13,144 nucleotides of DNA from Candidatus Portnoybacteria bacterium CG_4_9_14_3_um_filter_43_11 (GCA_002791035.1 PFWG01000064.1:1-13144), one strand, 5' to 3'. Positions 5,942 through 12,445 are shown, counted from the stretch's first letter. The notes: generated by a model from the letters alone, not told the origin. Numbers and translations are program-made.

Positions 5942-6139
5942 GTAAGAATCCCCCGCGTTGTTTACACTTTTGGAAGAAAAAACAATCTAAACTGACCCGG
6001 TTTGTCATTCTGAGCCGTTAGGCGAAGAATCTGTGGATTAGATCCTTCGGGCTCCGCCCTCAGGATGACAAGGAAGATGCCTTCAGAATGACAGAAAAGA
6101 ATTTTAATGATTTTTGTAAACAACGCGGGGTATTCTTAC
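5942..6139. repeat. 25-bp inverted repeat enclosing a dispersed repeat (MITE-like)
   Basis: The left arm (5942-5966, starting GTAAGAATCCCCCGCG) and right arm (6115-6139, ending CGCGGGGTATTCTTAC) are complementary at 24 of 25 positions. They enclose 148 bp that include another palindromic repeat. The arrangement resembles a miniature element with terminal inverted repeats, but I see no clean target-site duplication next to the arms. Being at the predicted 5' end of the transcript, the arms would also make a long RNA stem. Confidence 0.7.
6002..6093. repeat. dispersed GTCATTCTGAG-type palindromic repeat
   Basis: TTGTCATTCTGAG (6002-6014) is complementary, except one position, to CTCAGGATGACAA (6059-6071). 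Inside it GAAGAATCT (about 6024-6032) pairs with AGATCCTTC (about 6040-6048). A further half copy, CTTCAGAATGACAG, follows at about 6081-6094. This sequence type (TGTCATTCTGAG...GAAGAATCT...AGATCCTTC...CAGGATGACA) is, from general knowledge, a repeat found in many copies in diverse bacterial genomes. Confidence 0.65.
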
Positions 6140-6155
6140 AGATAAATACACCGCC

Positions 6156-6524
6156 ATGGATAAAAAGATTGAAAAACAACTGAGAGAAAAATTAGAGACG
6201 GAGAAAAAGCGGTTAACTAAAGACCTAAGCGCTTTTGCCAAAAAAGATCCGAAGATGAAAAGGAACTGGATAACCCGTTTTCCGTTTTTAGGAATGAATC
6301 GTTTGCACAGCGACGAAAGCGCTGATGAGGTTGAGGAATATGAAAATCTTTTGCCGGTTGAATATGTTTTAGAAAACCGGCTAAAAGACATTGAAGATGC
6401 CTTGGACAAGGTGAAAAAGGGGATTTATGGCAAATGCGAACTTTGCGGAAAAGAGATTGAACAAAAGCGCCTTATGGTCGCGCCGGAAGCAAAAACTTGT
6501 CTTAGGCATATTAAAAAAGATTAA
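6156..6524 (+). CDS. TraR/DksA-family zinc-finger protein
   Basis: A 122-residue protein with the DksA/TraR layout: a charged helical N-terminal part (about 1-85) and a C-terminal zinc finger. Family members bind the RNA polymerase secondary channel and change promoter responses to ppGpp and starvation. The finger is CELC (C94, C97) followed by CLRH (C115, H118), so the fourth ligand is His where most members have Cys; a CCCH zinc site is chemically fine. The acidic tip typical of full DksA is not clear from sequence, so the exact function is uncertain. It starts at ATG 6156 without an obvious Shine-Dalgarno sequence, behind a strong promoter and a leader hairpin. comM follows after 24 bases and may be co-transcribed. 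Confidence 0.88.
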   Translation: MDKKIEKQLREKLETEKKRLTKDLSAFAKKDPKMKRNWITRFPFLGMNRLHSDESADEVEEYENLLPVEYVLENRLKDIEDALDKVKKGIYGKCELCGKEIEQKRLMVAPEAKTCLRHIKKD

Positions 6525-6548
6525 ACATTGGTTAAACGCCGGAAGGAT

Positions 6549-8084
6549 ATGCTTTCAAAGGTCTATTCGGCTGCTCTTGTCGGCCTTGATGCCCAGCTGG
6601 TTGAAGTGGAGGTTGATTTATCAGCTGGGCTTTTTAATTTCCTGATTGTTGGCTTGCCCGACGCTGCTGTCAAAGAATCAAAAGAAAGAGTTTTTTCCGC
6701 TATTAAGAATAGCGGTTTTGTTTCTCCACTTAAAAGTCGCCGCCGGATAATCGTTAATCTGGCTCCGGCTAATTTGAAAAAAGAAGGCCCTTCTTATGAT
6801 TTGCCAATTGCGTTGGCTTTTTTATTTTCAACCGGCCAGATGGAAGCCAACGAACTTGATCAATGTCTTTTTATCGGCGAATTGTCTTTGGAGGGGATTC
6901 TTCGGCCGGTCAAAGGGATTCTTCCGGTTGTTTTGACGGCTAAGGAAAAAGGTCTAAAAAAGGTTTTCCTTCCCTTTGAAAACGCCAACGAGGCGTCTTT
7001 GGTTAAAGGAATTGAGATTATCCCTCTCAGGCATTTAAAGGATTTGTCCGAGTATCTGAAAACCGGGGAGATCAGATTTTCGGTTCCAAAGGCAAACAAC
7101 AGAAAAAGCGGTCAGCAGATATCTCCTGTTGATATGGCTCATATTAAAGGTCAGGAACAAGCCAAAAGAGCGCTGGAAATTGCCGCCGCTGGCGCCCATA
7201 ATGTTTTGATGCGCGGGCCGGCCGGAACAGGCAAAACCATTTTAGCCCAAAGTTTCTCCTCTATTCTGCCGCCCTTAAAAGACGATGAGATTCTTGAAGC
7301 AACTAAGATTTTCAGCATTGCCGGGTTATTGCCCTTGGACCAGCCGGTAGTTGAAGAAAGGCCGTTTCGCTCTCCTCATCATACTTCTTCTTCGGTGGCG
7401 TTGGTTGGCGGCGGACCTCATCTCCGGCCAGGAGAAATAACTTTGGCTCATCGGGGAGTTCTTTTTTTAGACGAGCTGCCCGAGTTTAGAAGAGATGTTT
7501 TGGAATGCTTGAGACAGCCGTTGGAAAACGGGCTGATTGTGGTTTCCCGAGCCAAAGGAAGTTTAGTTTTTCCGGCTAAGTTTATTTTAATCGGAGCGAT
7601 GAATCCCTGTCCTTGCGGAAAGTTGGGCGATCCAAAGCAGGAATGTTCCTGCTTGCCGGGCCAGATTTCAAAATATCAGCGAAAGATTTCCGGCCCGCTT
7701 TTAGACAGAATTGATTTGCATATTGAGGTGCCCCGTTTGAGTTACGCTAAAATTTCATCCGCCAAAGAGGCGGAATCATCCGCTATTATTAAAAAAAGGG
7801 TTGAGGCGGCAAGAAAAGCGCAAGAAAGAAGATTTGAAAAAGAGAAAAATATTGCGACAAACAGCGAGATGGATATTATTCAGGTTAAAAAATATTGCTC
7901 AATTGATTTGGCTGCTCAAAATTTACTTAAAAAAGCGACCGACCAGATGAACCTGTCGGTTCGTTCTTATTATCGTTTGCTTAAAATCTCAAGGACTATC
8001 GCTGATTTAGCCGGCGCGCCGAACATTGAAGTCGAACATCTTGCCGAAGCGATTCAATATCGGCCCAAAGAATTAGAATTTTAG
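6549..8084 (+). CDS. comM: ComM/YifB-type Mg-chelatase-like AAA+ ATPase
   Basis: ComM is a hexameric AAA+ helicase that promotes branch migration during natural transformation. From ATG 6549 the protein has 511 residues, the normal length. The N-terminal ChlI-like domain begins MLSKVYSAALVGLDAQLVEV and contains IVGLPDAAVKESKERV. The ATPase core has Walker A GPAGTGKT (223-230), Walker B VLFLDE (304-309), and the family's cysteine cluster NPCPCG (C354, C356) with CSC (C366, C368). The C-terminal helical domain contains VRSYYRLLKISRTIADLAG. The frame extends to a TTG at 6528, but the ATG matches the family start and has GGAAGG directly upstream, rather close. Presence suggests competence for DNA uptake, which fits CPR biology. 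Confidence 0.95.
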   Translation: MLSKVYSAALVGLDAQLVEVEVDLSAGLFNFLIVGLPDAAVKESKERVFSAIKNSGFVSPLKSRRRIIVNLAPANLKKEGPSYDLPIALAFLFSTGQMEANELDQCLFIGELSLEGILRPVKGILPVVLTAKEKGLKKVFLPFENANEASLVKGIEIIPLRHLKDLSEYLKTGEIRFSVPKANNRKSGQQISPVDMAHIKGQEQAKRALEIAAAGAHNVLMRGPAGTGKTILAQSFSSILPPLKDDEILEATKIFSIAGLLPLDQPVVEERPFRSPHHTSSSVALVGGGPHLRPGEITLAHRGVLFLDELPEFRRDVLECLRQPLENGLIVVSRAKGSLVFPAKFILIGAMNPCPCGKLGDPKQECSCLPGQISKYQRKISGPLLDRIDLHIEVPRLSYAKISSAKEAESSAIIKKRVEAARKAQERRFEKEKNIATNSEMDIIQVKKYCSIDLAAQNLLKKATDQMNLSVRSYYRLLKISRTIADLAGAPNIEVEHLAEAIQYRPKELEF

Positions 8085-8089
8085 AAACC

Positions 8090-8113
8090 AAAAACTGCCC
8101 GCGGGCAGTTTTT
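8090..8113. terminator. bidirectional Rho-independent terminator
   Basis: A perfect 24-bp palindrome: an A-run, CTGCCCGCGGGCAG, and a T-run (AAAAACTGCCCG joined to CGGGCAGTTTTT). It lies 5 bases after the comM stop, and its A-run gives the T-run needed for the convergent LysM gene on the other strand. The GC core CTGCCCG/CGGGCAG is the same as in the palindrome inside the FemABX gene at 11031-11048. Confidence 0.9.
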
Positions 8114-8155
8114 TGATTCAATCATTGATTAAAATTAAAAGTTGATAACCGAGAA

Positions 8156-9232
8156 CTAATAGATGTATCCTCTGATTTTCCAATCATTAATATTGATGGT
8201 TCTGACGCTTTTTACTCCCCAGCCAAGATGGTTCATTTCGGAAAATGTCACCCAGCTGCCATTAACCGATTCAACATAAGCGACATGGCCGTACCAGCTT
8301 TCGTTAGTGACGATAATCGCTCCCGCCTGCGGCGTTGAGCCGGTCTGAAGACCATAGGCCTTGGCGTTGGCCAGCCAGGACTTGGCGTTGCCTGACCAAG
8401 GAATATATCTTTTTTGAGCGACATACCAGGTGCATTGGCCGTAAGGGAAGACATGGCTTTTGCCGGTACCCGGGCCGGTGACATAGGTTTTTGGAGCAAC
8501 GGTTGGTTTAGGACTGGCCGGCGCTGGCATTTGTCCGTCGGGAACAACTATCTTTTCGCCAACTTGAATTGTTCCATCGGCCGGCAGATCGTTGAAAGCG
8601 ATAATCTCTTTTTCATCGGCTTTATAGTATTTAGCGATTGAGCTGATGGTATCGCCGCTTTTAATTTTATGGATAACTCCGGTAATTGGCAGGACGGTCA
8701 ATTGATCTCCTGGTCGAATGACGCTGGTTTCTTTGAGGTTATTTGCCCAGAGCAGAGTATTCAAGGAAATACCAAAGAAAGCGGCAATACTTGAAATAGT
8801 GTCTCCTTCCTGGACGGTGTAGATGATGATGCCGGTTCTGGCTTCTTGGCTGATAAAGGTAACGGGATTGCTGTTTGCCACCAGGGCGCTTCCATTGGCG
8901 GCTGACATTTCGGCCTCATCTTGCGCGCCGTCGGCGGAAAGGTTATTTTCCGACTGGTTGGTTAAAACGGCCAGGGCGCTGGCCGAAACAAGGTTGGCGG
9001 CCAACGAGAGATTTTGCTGAAAGACGACTTGGCTATTTTCTTGCGTTTGGGCTTGCTGCGCCCGGGCGACAACCGGAAGAATAATTTTTGAAGACGGATT
9101 AAATGGAGAGACCAAAGACCAGGTTAGGGAAAATAAAACAACTGCCGCTAAGAGCAGTTTCTTGTTGCTTTCTTCTATATCAACCTTAAGATTTTTAATC
9201 AAAATCCTAAGGCGTTGTCTGATTGTACTCAT
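8156..9232 (-). CDS. LysM-LysM-CHAP cell-wall hydrolase, membrane-anchored or secreted
   Basis: Residue numbers are from a GTG at 9238; I prefer the ATG at 9232 (358 residues). Order of parts: basic N-terminus, hydrophobic segment about 28-45 (signal or anchor), a low-complexity Ala/Ser/Asn/Gln linker to about 135, LysM 1 (about 139-183, YTVQEGDTISSIAAFFGI), LysM 2 (about 189-232, HKIKSGDTISSIAKYY), a Pro-rich linker, and a CHAP domain (about 262-360). The CHAP catalytic pair is visible as C269 in YGQCTWYVA and H318 in WYGHVAYVE, with E334 or N336 as the likely third residue. LysM binds N-acetylglucosamine glycans; CHAP enzymes cut peptidoglycan as amidase or endopeptidase. It lies 62 bases downstream of rpsT with its own apparent promoter. 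Confidence 0.92.
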   Translation of the reverse strand: MSTIRQRLRILIKNLKVDIEESNKKLLLAAVVLFSLTWSLVSPFNPSSKIILPVVARAQQAQTQENSQVVFQQNLSLAANLVSASALAVLTNQSENNLSADGAQDEAEMSAANGSALVANSNPVTFISQEARTGIIIYTVQEGDTISSIAAFFGISLNTLLWANNLKETSVIRPGDQLTVLPITGVIHKIKSGDTISSIAKYYKADEKEIIAFNDLPADGTIQVGEKIVVPDGQMPAPASPKPTVAPKTYVTGPGTGKSHVFPYGQCTWYVAQKRYIPWSGNAKSWLANAKAYGLQTGSTPQAGAIIVTNESWYGHVAYVESVNGSWVTFSEMNHLGWGVKSVRTININDWKIRGYIY

Positions 9233-9244
9233 AGGCACAAGGAC

Positions 9245-9274
9245 AGGTTATCACTTCCGAAGTCCCAGTGTCAA
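9245..9274 (-). promoter_or_regulatory. putative promoter of the LysM-CHAP gene with palindromic spacer
   Basis: On the minus strand a perfect TTGACA (9274-9269) is followed 18 bases later by a weak TAACCT (9250-9245). The spacer contains the palindrome ACTTCCGAAGT (9253-9263), a possible operator. A start near 9238 would leave only a few bases before ATG 9232, so the message would be nearly leaderless. The poor -10 box lowers confidence. Confidence 0.4.
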
Positions 9275-9300
9275 GCAATTTATACACAACAAAATACGAC

Positions 9301-9570
9301 TTACGAAGTTGATATTTTAGCGATTGGCTTGGCTAGGCGAGATTTTTTTCGGCTGGCGGTATTCTTTTTTATCACTCCTCTTTTTGCCGCCCTATCAATC
9401 GCTTGATACGTTTCGGGCAAAAGTTTGGCCGCTTCGTCTTTCTTATTTTCCTTAATTAACTTCTTAACCTCTTTGATTTTTTCTTTCATCTTCTTGAATC
9501 GGCGAAGATTAAAAACCCGCTTGCGGCGGCTTTGACGGAGGGCCTTTTTGGCTGATTTAGTGATAGGCAT
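9301..9570 (-). CDS. rpsT: 30S ribosomal protein S20
   Basis: S20 is a primary 16S rRNA-binding protein of the small subunit body. The 89-residue, very basic product fits the usual size and pattern: MPITKSAKKALRQSRRKR at the start, then RRFKKMKEKIKEVKKL, and AIDRAAKRGVIKKNTASRKKSRLAK, which is the most conserved part of the family. Start ATG is at 9570-9568, without a Shine-Dalgarno sequence. The gene is divergent from ruvA; the two starts are 66 bases apart and their promoters appear to share one -35 region. The LysM-CHAP gene follows in the same direction. Confidence 0.96.
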   Translation of the reverse strand: MPITKSAKKALRQSRRKRVFNLRRFKKMKEKIKEVKKLIKENKKDEAAKLLPETYQAIDRAAKRGVIKKNTASRKKSRLAKPIAKISTS

Positions 9571-9579
9571 AATGCCATT

Positions 9580-9609
9580 AGTGTAAGGGATAGAAAGTTG
9601 GTTGTCAAA
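9580..9609 (-). promoter_or_regulatory. putative rpsT promoter
   Basis: On the minus strand TTGACA (9609-9604) is followed after 18 bases by TACACT (9585-9580). A start near 9573 would leave 2-4 bases before the ATG at 9570. The -35 box overlaps the ruvA -35 box on the other strand. Confidence 0.45.
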
Positions 9610-9630
9610 TACCTTTGGTTAAAGTAAGAT
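9602..9630 (+). promoter_or_regulatory. putative ruvA promoter
   Basis: TTGTCA (9602-9607) and TAAGAT (9625-9630) are 17 bp apart. Transcription would start about at the ruvA ATG (9637), giving a leaderless message, consistent with the absence of a Shine-Dalgarno sequence. TTGTCAA reads as TTGACAA on the opposite strand, so the same bases serve the rpsT promoter. Confidence 0.45.
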
Positions 9631-9636
9631 AGAATT

Positions 9637-10212
9637 ATGATTGCTTTATTGCGGGGGAAAATTGAATTAAAATCAGAAAAATTTATTATCTTGGACGTCG
9701 GCGGCGTCGGGTATAAGATTTTTTGTTCTTCTCAAACACTTAAGGAATTGACAAATAAGCCGACGGACAAAAAAGTGAAACTATTTATCCATCTTCATAT
9801 CAGAGAGGGGGTTTTGGATTTATACGGGTTTCCGACTTCTGAAGAACTGGAATTTTTTGAACAGTTAATTTCGGTTTCCGGCATCGGGCCAAAGGTCGGC
9901 CTGTCAGTTATGGCGCTGGCGTCGGTCAAGACGCTTAAGCAGGCGATTGCCAGCGGCCAAAAATCGCTTTTAACCAAGGTTTCCGGCATCGGCTCAAAGA
10001 CGGCCGAGCGGATTATCTTGGAACTAAAAAACAAAGTGGCGGCGCTGGTCTCCGAGGTAAAGCAGTTGAGTTCGGACAGCGATGCCATTGACGCTTTGGT
10101 TTCTTTGGGCTACACCGCCAGACAAGCCAGAGAAGCGCTGGAAAAAGTTCCGGATAAAGTGGCCGGAGCCGGCAAAAGAGTCAGAGAAGCCCTTAAAATT
10201 TTAGGCAAATGA
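9637..10212 (+). CDS. ruvA: Holliday junction branch migration protein RuvA
   Basis: RuvA binds four-way DNA junctions as a tetramer and loads the RuvB motor for branch migration. The 191-residue product has normal length and all three domains: OB fold (about 1-64, MIALLRGKIE...LDVGGVGYKI), two helix-hairpin-helix motifs (SVSGIGPKVGLS at 79-90; VSGIGSKTAERI at 115-126), and the small C-terminal RuvB-contacting domain (about 148-191, DAIDALVSLGYTARQAREAL). It begins at ATG 9637 behind a promoter that predicts a leaderless message. Its TGA overlaps the next gene's ATG by four bases (ATGA at 10209-10212), so the downstream gene is translationally coupled although functionally unrelated. Confidence 0.97.
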   Translation: MIALLRGKIELKSEKFIILDVGGVGYKIFCSSQTLKELTNKPTDKKVKLFIHLHIREGVLDLYGFPTSEELEFFEQLISVSGIGPKVGLSVMALASVKTLKQAIASGQKSLLTKVSGIGSKTAERIILELKNKVAALVSEVKQLSSDSDAIDALVSLGYTARQAREALEKVPDKVAGAGKRVREALKILGK

Positions 10213-11144
10213 CCAAACAGGACTGGAACCAATTTATTATTAAAAACAACAATTCTTTTTTACAGTCCTGGCAGTGGGGCGAGTTTCAAAAATCAGTCGG
10301 CCGTAAAATTTGGCGGGTAGAGAGAGCAGGCGTAAAAGCGCTGGTAATCCGGCAGGGCTTGCCTTTTGGGAAAAATTATCTCTATTGTCCGCGAGGACCA
10401 ATCGGCTCGTTAAACGAATTTCTTAAAGAAGTTAAGCCAATAGCCAAGCGGGAGAAAAGTATCTTTTTAAAAATTGAGCCGGATGCCGGATTCAGCCAAA
10501 ATCTGGCTAACTTTAAAAAGTCGCTTAAAGAGATTCAGCCGTCAAAGACGATAATTCTTGATATTTTAAGGCCGGCAGAAGAAATCCTGTTCCACCTGCG
10601 GCCGAAAACAAGGTATAATATCCGACTGGCGGAAAAGAAAGGCGTTAGGATAGAGGAGAAAAACAATAATGAATCACTGGAAGAATTTTTAAAGTTAGCC
10701 AAAATGACTGCCAAAAGAGACCGCTTTTCTCTCCATCCCAAGGGATATTATAAAAAAATGATGGAGGTTTTGGGCGAAGAAGGGATAGCCAGATTATATC
10801 TGGCCAAATCCAAAAATAGGGTTATTGCCGCTGACTTGGTTGTTTTCTTCGGCCAAACCGCCACTTATCTTCATGGTGCTTCCGACTACCATTACCGGCA
10901 ATTAATGGCGCCTTATCTTTTGAAGTGGCAAGAAATTAATCAAGCCAAAAAATTGGGCTTGAAATATTTTGACCTCTATGGAATAAACGAAACCAAATGG
11001 CCGGGAGTAACCCGATTTAAAAAGGGCTTTCTGCCCGACGGCGGGCAGGGCGGGGGAAAAGAGGTCGTTTACCCCGGCGCCTGCGATTTGGTCTTTAATC
11101 CTCTTTGGTATCAGGCGTATAATTTAGCCAGAAGAATTTTTTGA
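10209..11144 (+). CDS. FemABX-family peptidyltransferase
   Basis: FemABX enzymes transfer amino acids from aminoacyl-tRNA onto peptidoglycan precursors, making interpeptide bridges. The 311-residue protein shows the family layout of twin acyltransferase-like lobes: SFLQSWQWGEFQ (16-27), YCPRGPIGS (59-67), RPKTRYNIRLAEKKGVRIE (131-149), an AKRDRF segment (168-173), a GASDYHYRQLMAPYLLKWQE segment (223-242) and YFDLYGIN (253-260). The usual ending, RFKKGFGG followed by a YPG stretch, is interrupted by LPDGGQGG (275-282), encoded by a GC-rich palindrome. The gene overlaps ruvA by four bases and the Mur ligase start by four bases. The following Mur ligase supports a cell-wall precursor role; the amino acid transferred cannot be read from sequence. 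Confidence 0.88.
   Translation: MTKQDWNQFIIKNNNSFLQSWQWGEFQKSVGRKIWRVERAGVKALVIRQGLPFGKNYLYCPRGPIGSLNEFLKEVKPIAKREKSIFLKIEPDAGFSQNLANFKKSLKEIQPSKTIILDILRPAEEILFHLRPKTRYNIRLAEKKGVRIEEKNNNESLEEFLKLAKMTAKRDRFSLHPKGYYKKMMEVLGEEGIARLYLAKSKNRVIAADLVVFFGQTATYLHGASDYHYRQLMAPYLLKWQEINQAKKLGLKYFDLYGINETKWPGVTRFKKGFLPDGGQGGGKEVVYPGACDLVFNPLWYQAYNLARRIF
11031..11056 (+). repeat. GC-rich palindromic insert inside the FemABX gene
   Basis: CTGCCCG (11031-11037) and CGGGCAG (11042-11048) form a perfect 7-bp stem, followed by more G-rich sequence. It encodes LPDGGQGG, inserted where relatives usually have a short GFGG-type turn. The frame is kept. The same stem sequence forms the core of the comM terminator at 8090-8113. 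Confidence 0.5.
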
Positions 11145-12442
11145 TTACGAAAGAATTTTTAAGAAAACTAATTCCAGCGTTTGTTTTTGACTGGTATCAT
11201 TTCTTTTGGGCGCTTTTAGGGGCGCTGATTTACCGTTTTCCCTCAAAAAAATTGAAAATTATCGGCGTCACCGGGACCAACGGCAAGTCCACGGTTGTTT
11301 CTTTGCTGGGGCAAATTTTTGCCAGCGCCGGCCATAGCGTCGCTTCTCTTTCTTCAATTGAGTTTAAAATAAAAAGCAAGGTTTGGGTCAATGATTTAAA
11401 AATGACCATGCCGGGCCGAATGAAAATTCAAAGATTTTTAAGGCAGGCGATTGACGCCGGCTGCGACTGGGCGATTTTGGAGGTGACTTCGGAGGGCATA
11501 AAGCAGTTTCGTCATCGCTTTATCGGTTTTGAGGCGGCGGTTTTGACCAATGTGACGCCGGAACACATTGAACGGCACGGTAGTTTTGAAAACTATCGCC
11601 AAGCCAAAGGGAGATTGTTTTCTTCCCTTAAAAAAAACGGCAAAGCGATTGTCAATCTGGACGATCCCAGCGCCGGATATTTTTTGAAATTTAAGGCGGC
11701 GGAAAAATGGGGCTACGGCATAGATTTTGAATCCGAAGAGATGGCGGACTATTCGGTCAAAGCAGAGAATTGCAAGGTTGGTCCGGAGGGAATCAATTTT
11801 AAAATGGGCCAAGAAGAATTCAAACTGAACCTTTGGGGAAAATTTAATCTTTACAACGCCTTGGCGGCGGCGGCCGTTGCTCTGGCGGAAAGGATTCCAT
11901 TGTCTAAAATAAAGTCGGCGTTGGAAAAGGCCAAAAGCGCGCCGGGAAGATTGGAGTTTGCGCTAAAGAGCCCTTTCTTGGTTATTGTTGACTATGCCCA
12001 TACGCCCGATGCCCTAGAAAAGGTCTATCAGGCGGTCAAAGAATCATTTTCAGGCCAGACCGGCCGGTCCGCCTCGCCGGCGGGTAAACTAATTGGCGTT
12101 TTGGGCTCGGCCGGCGGCGGAAGAGATAAATGGAAGAGGCCGGAAATGGGCGAAATCGCCGAGAAGTATCTGGACGAAATTATCATTACCAATGAAGACC
12201 CTTACGACGAAGACCCGGAGAAAATTATTGACGAGGTGGCCGGCGGAATAAAAGAGAAAAGGGTTAAAAAGATTTTAGACCGAAGGAAAGCGATTTCTTC
12301 GGCGCTTCGGACGGCCAAAAAAGGCGATATTGTCATTATCACCGGCAAGGGTTGCGAGCCGTGGCTGGCGGTTGCCGGCGGCCGGAAAATCCCCTGGGAT
12401 GATAGGAGGATAGTCAAGGAAGAGTTTAATAAATTAAAGTAG
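11141..12442 (+). CDS. Mur ligase family protein, MurE-like with short N-terminus
   Basis: Mur ligases add amino acids to UDP-MurNAc with ATP. This 433-residue protein has the P-loop GTNGKST at 45-51, the likely carbamylated lysine K156 (ENYRQAKGRL), PGRLE (268-272), DYAHTPDAL (284-292), GGGRDKWKRPEMG (325-337) and a C-terminal TGKGCEPW. These are MurE features. Two things differ: the UDP-sugar-binding domain of about 100 residues usually preceding the P-loop is replaced by about 40 mostly hydrophobic residues, and the diaminopimelate motif DNPR is replaced by NEDPYDEDP (351-359). An 11-residue insert from a palindrome lies at 305-315. It starts at TTG 11141, overlapping the preceding stop by four bases. 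The substrate may not be the classical UDP-MurNAc-dipeptide. Confidence 0.87.
   Translation: MITKEFLRKLIPAFVFDWYHFFWALLGALIYRFPSKKLKIIGVTGTNGKSTVVSLLGQIFASAGHSVASLSSIEFKIKSKVWVNDLKMTMPGRMKIQRFLRQAIDAGCDWAILEVTSEGIKQFRHRFIGFEAAVLTNVTPEHIERHGSFENYRQAKGRLFSSLKKNGKAIVNLDDPSAGYFLKFKAAEKWGYGIDFESEEMADYSVKAENCKVGPEGINFKMGQEEFKLNLWGKFNLYNALAAAAVALAERIPLSKIKSALEKAKSAPGRLEFALKSPFLVIVDYAHTPDALEKVYQAVKESFSGQTGRSASPAGKLIGVLGSAGGGRDKWKRPEMGEIAEKYLDEIIITNEDPYDEDPEKIIDEVAGGIKEKRVKKILDRRKAISSALRTAKKGDIVIITGKGCEPWLAVAGGRKIPWDDRRIVKEEFNKLK
12053..12085 (+). repeat. GC-rich palindromic insert inside the Mur ligase gene
   Basis: The perfect palindrome GACCGGCCGGTC (12058-12069) is followed by CCGCC (12069-12073) with GGCGG (12079-12083). 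The segment encodes GQTGRSASPAG (305-315), an Ala/Gly/Ser/Pro-rich run just before the conserved strand KLIGVLGSAGGG. It keeps the frame and is much richer in GC than the surrounding gene. Confidence 0.5.
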
Positions 12443-12445
12443 TTT

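Larger units (their letters stand above)
5382..6155 (+). other. 774-base non-coding stretch
   Basis: No convincing ordinary protein gene is seen on either strand. In order the stretch holds a DnaA-box-like 9-mer (5390-5398), a strong promoter (5406-5435), a highly structured putative RNA (about 5442-5757), a double hairpin repeat block (5771-5830), a small stem GTATTTT/AAAATAC (5842-5848 with 5859-5865), a second strong promoter (5910-5938), and a 25-bp inverted repeat (5942-5966 with 6115-6139) enclosing a dispersed repeat. Each is listed separately where it can be supported. Confidence 0.8.

Noticed and set aside
5934..6146. Target-site duplication around the 25-bp inverted repeat
   Set aside because: ATAAA occurs on both sides, but it is not adjacent to the arms in the same way (3 bases away on the left, 2 on the right) and is common in AT-rich DNA.
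5382..6155. Replication origin
   Set aside because: Only one perfect DnaA box (5390-5398) and one imperfect (about 6031-6040) were seen; there is no box cluster, no neighbouring dnaA or dnaN, and no clear AT-rich unwinding tract.
6427..6645. + strand 72-codon frame across the DksA/comM junction
   Set aside because: It overlaps two well-supported genes in another frame and has no family resemblance.
8248..9084. Overlapping frames on both strands inside the LysM-CHAP gene
   Set aside because: The minus-strand LysM-CHAP frame has two LysM repeats and catalytic Cys/His residues; the alternatives have none and are shadows.
11438..11812. Minus-strand 124-codon frame inside the Mur ligase gene
   Set aside because: Antisense to conserved Mur ligase motifs, including K156; no independent support.
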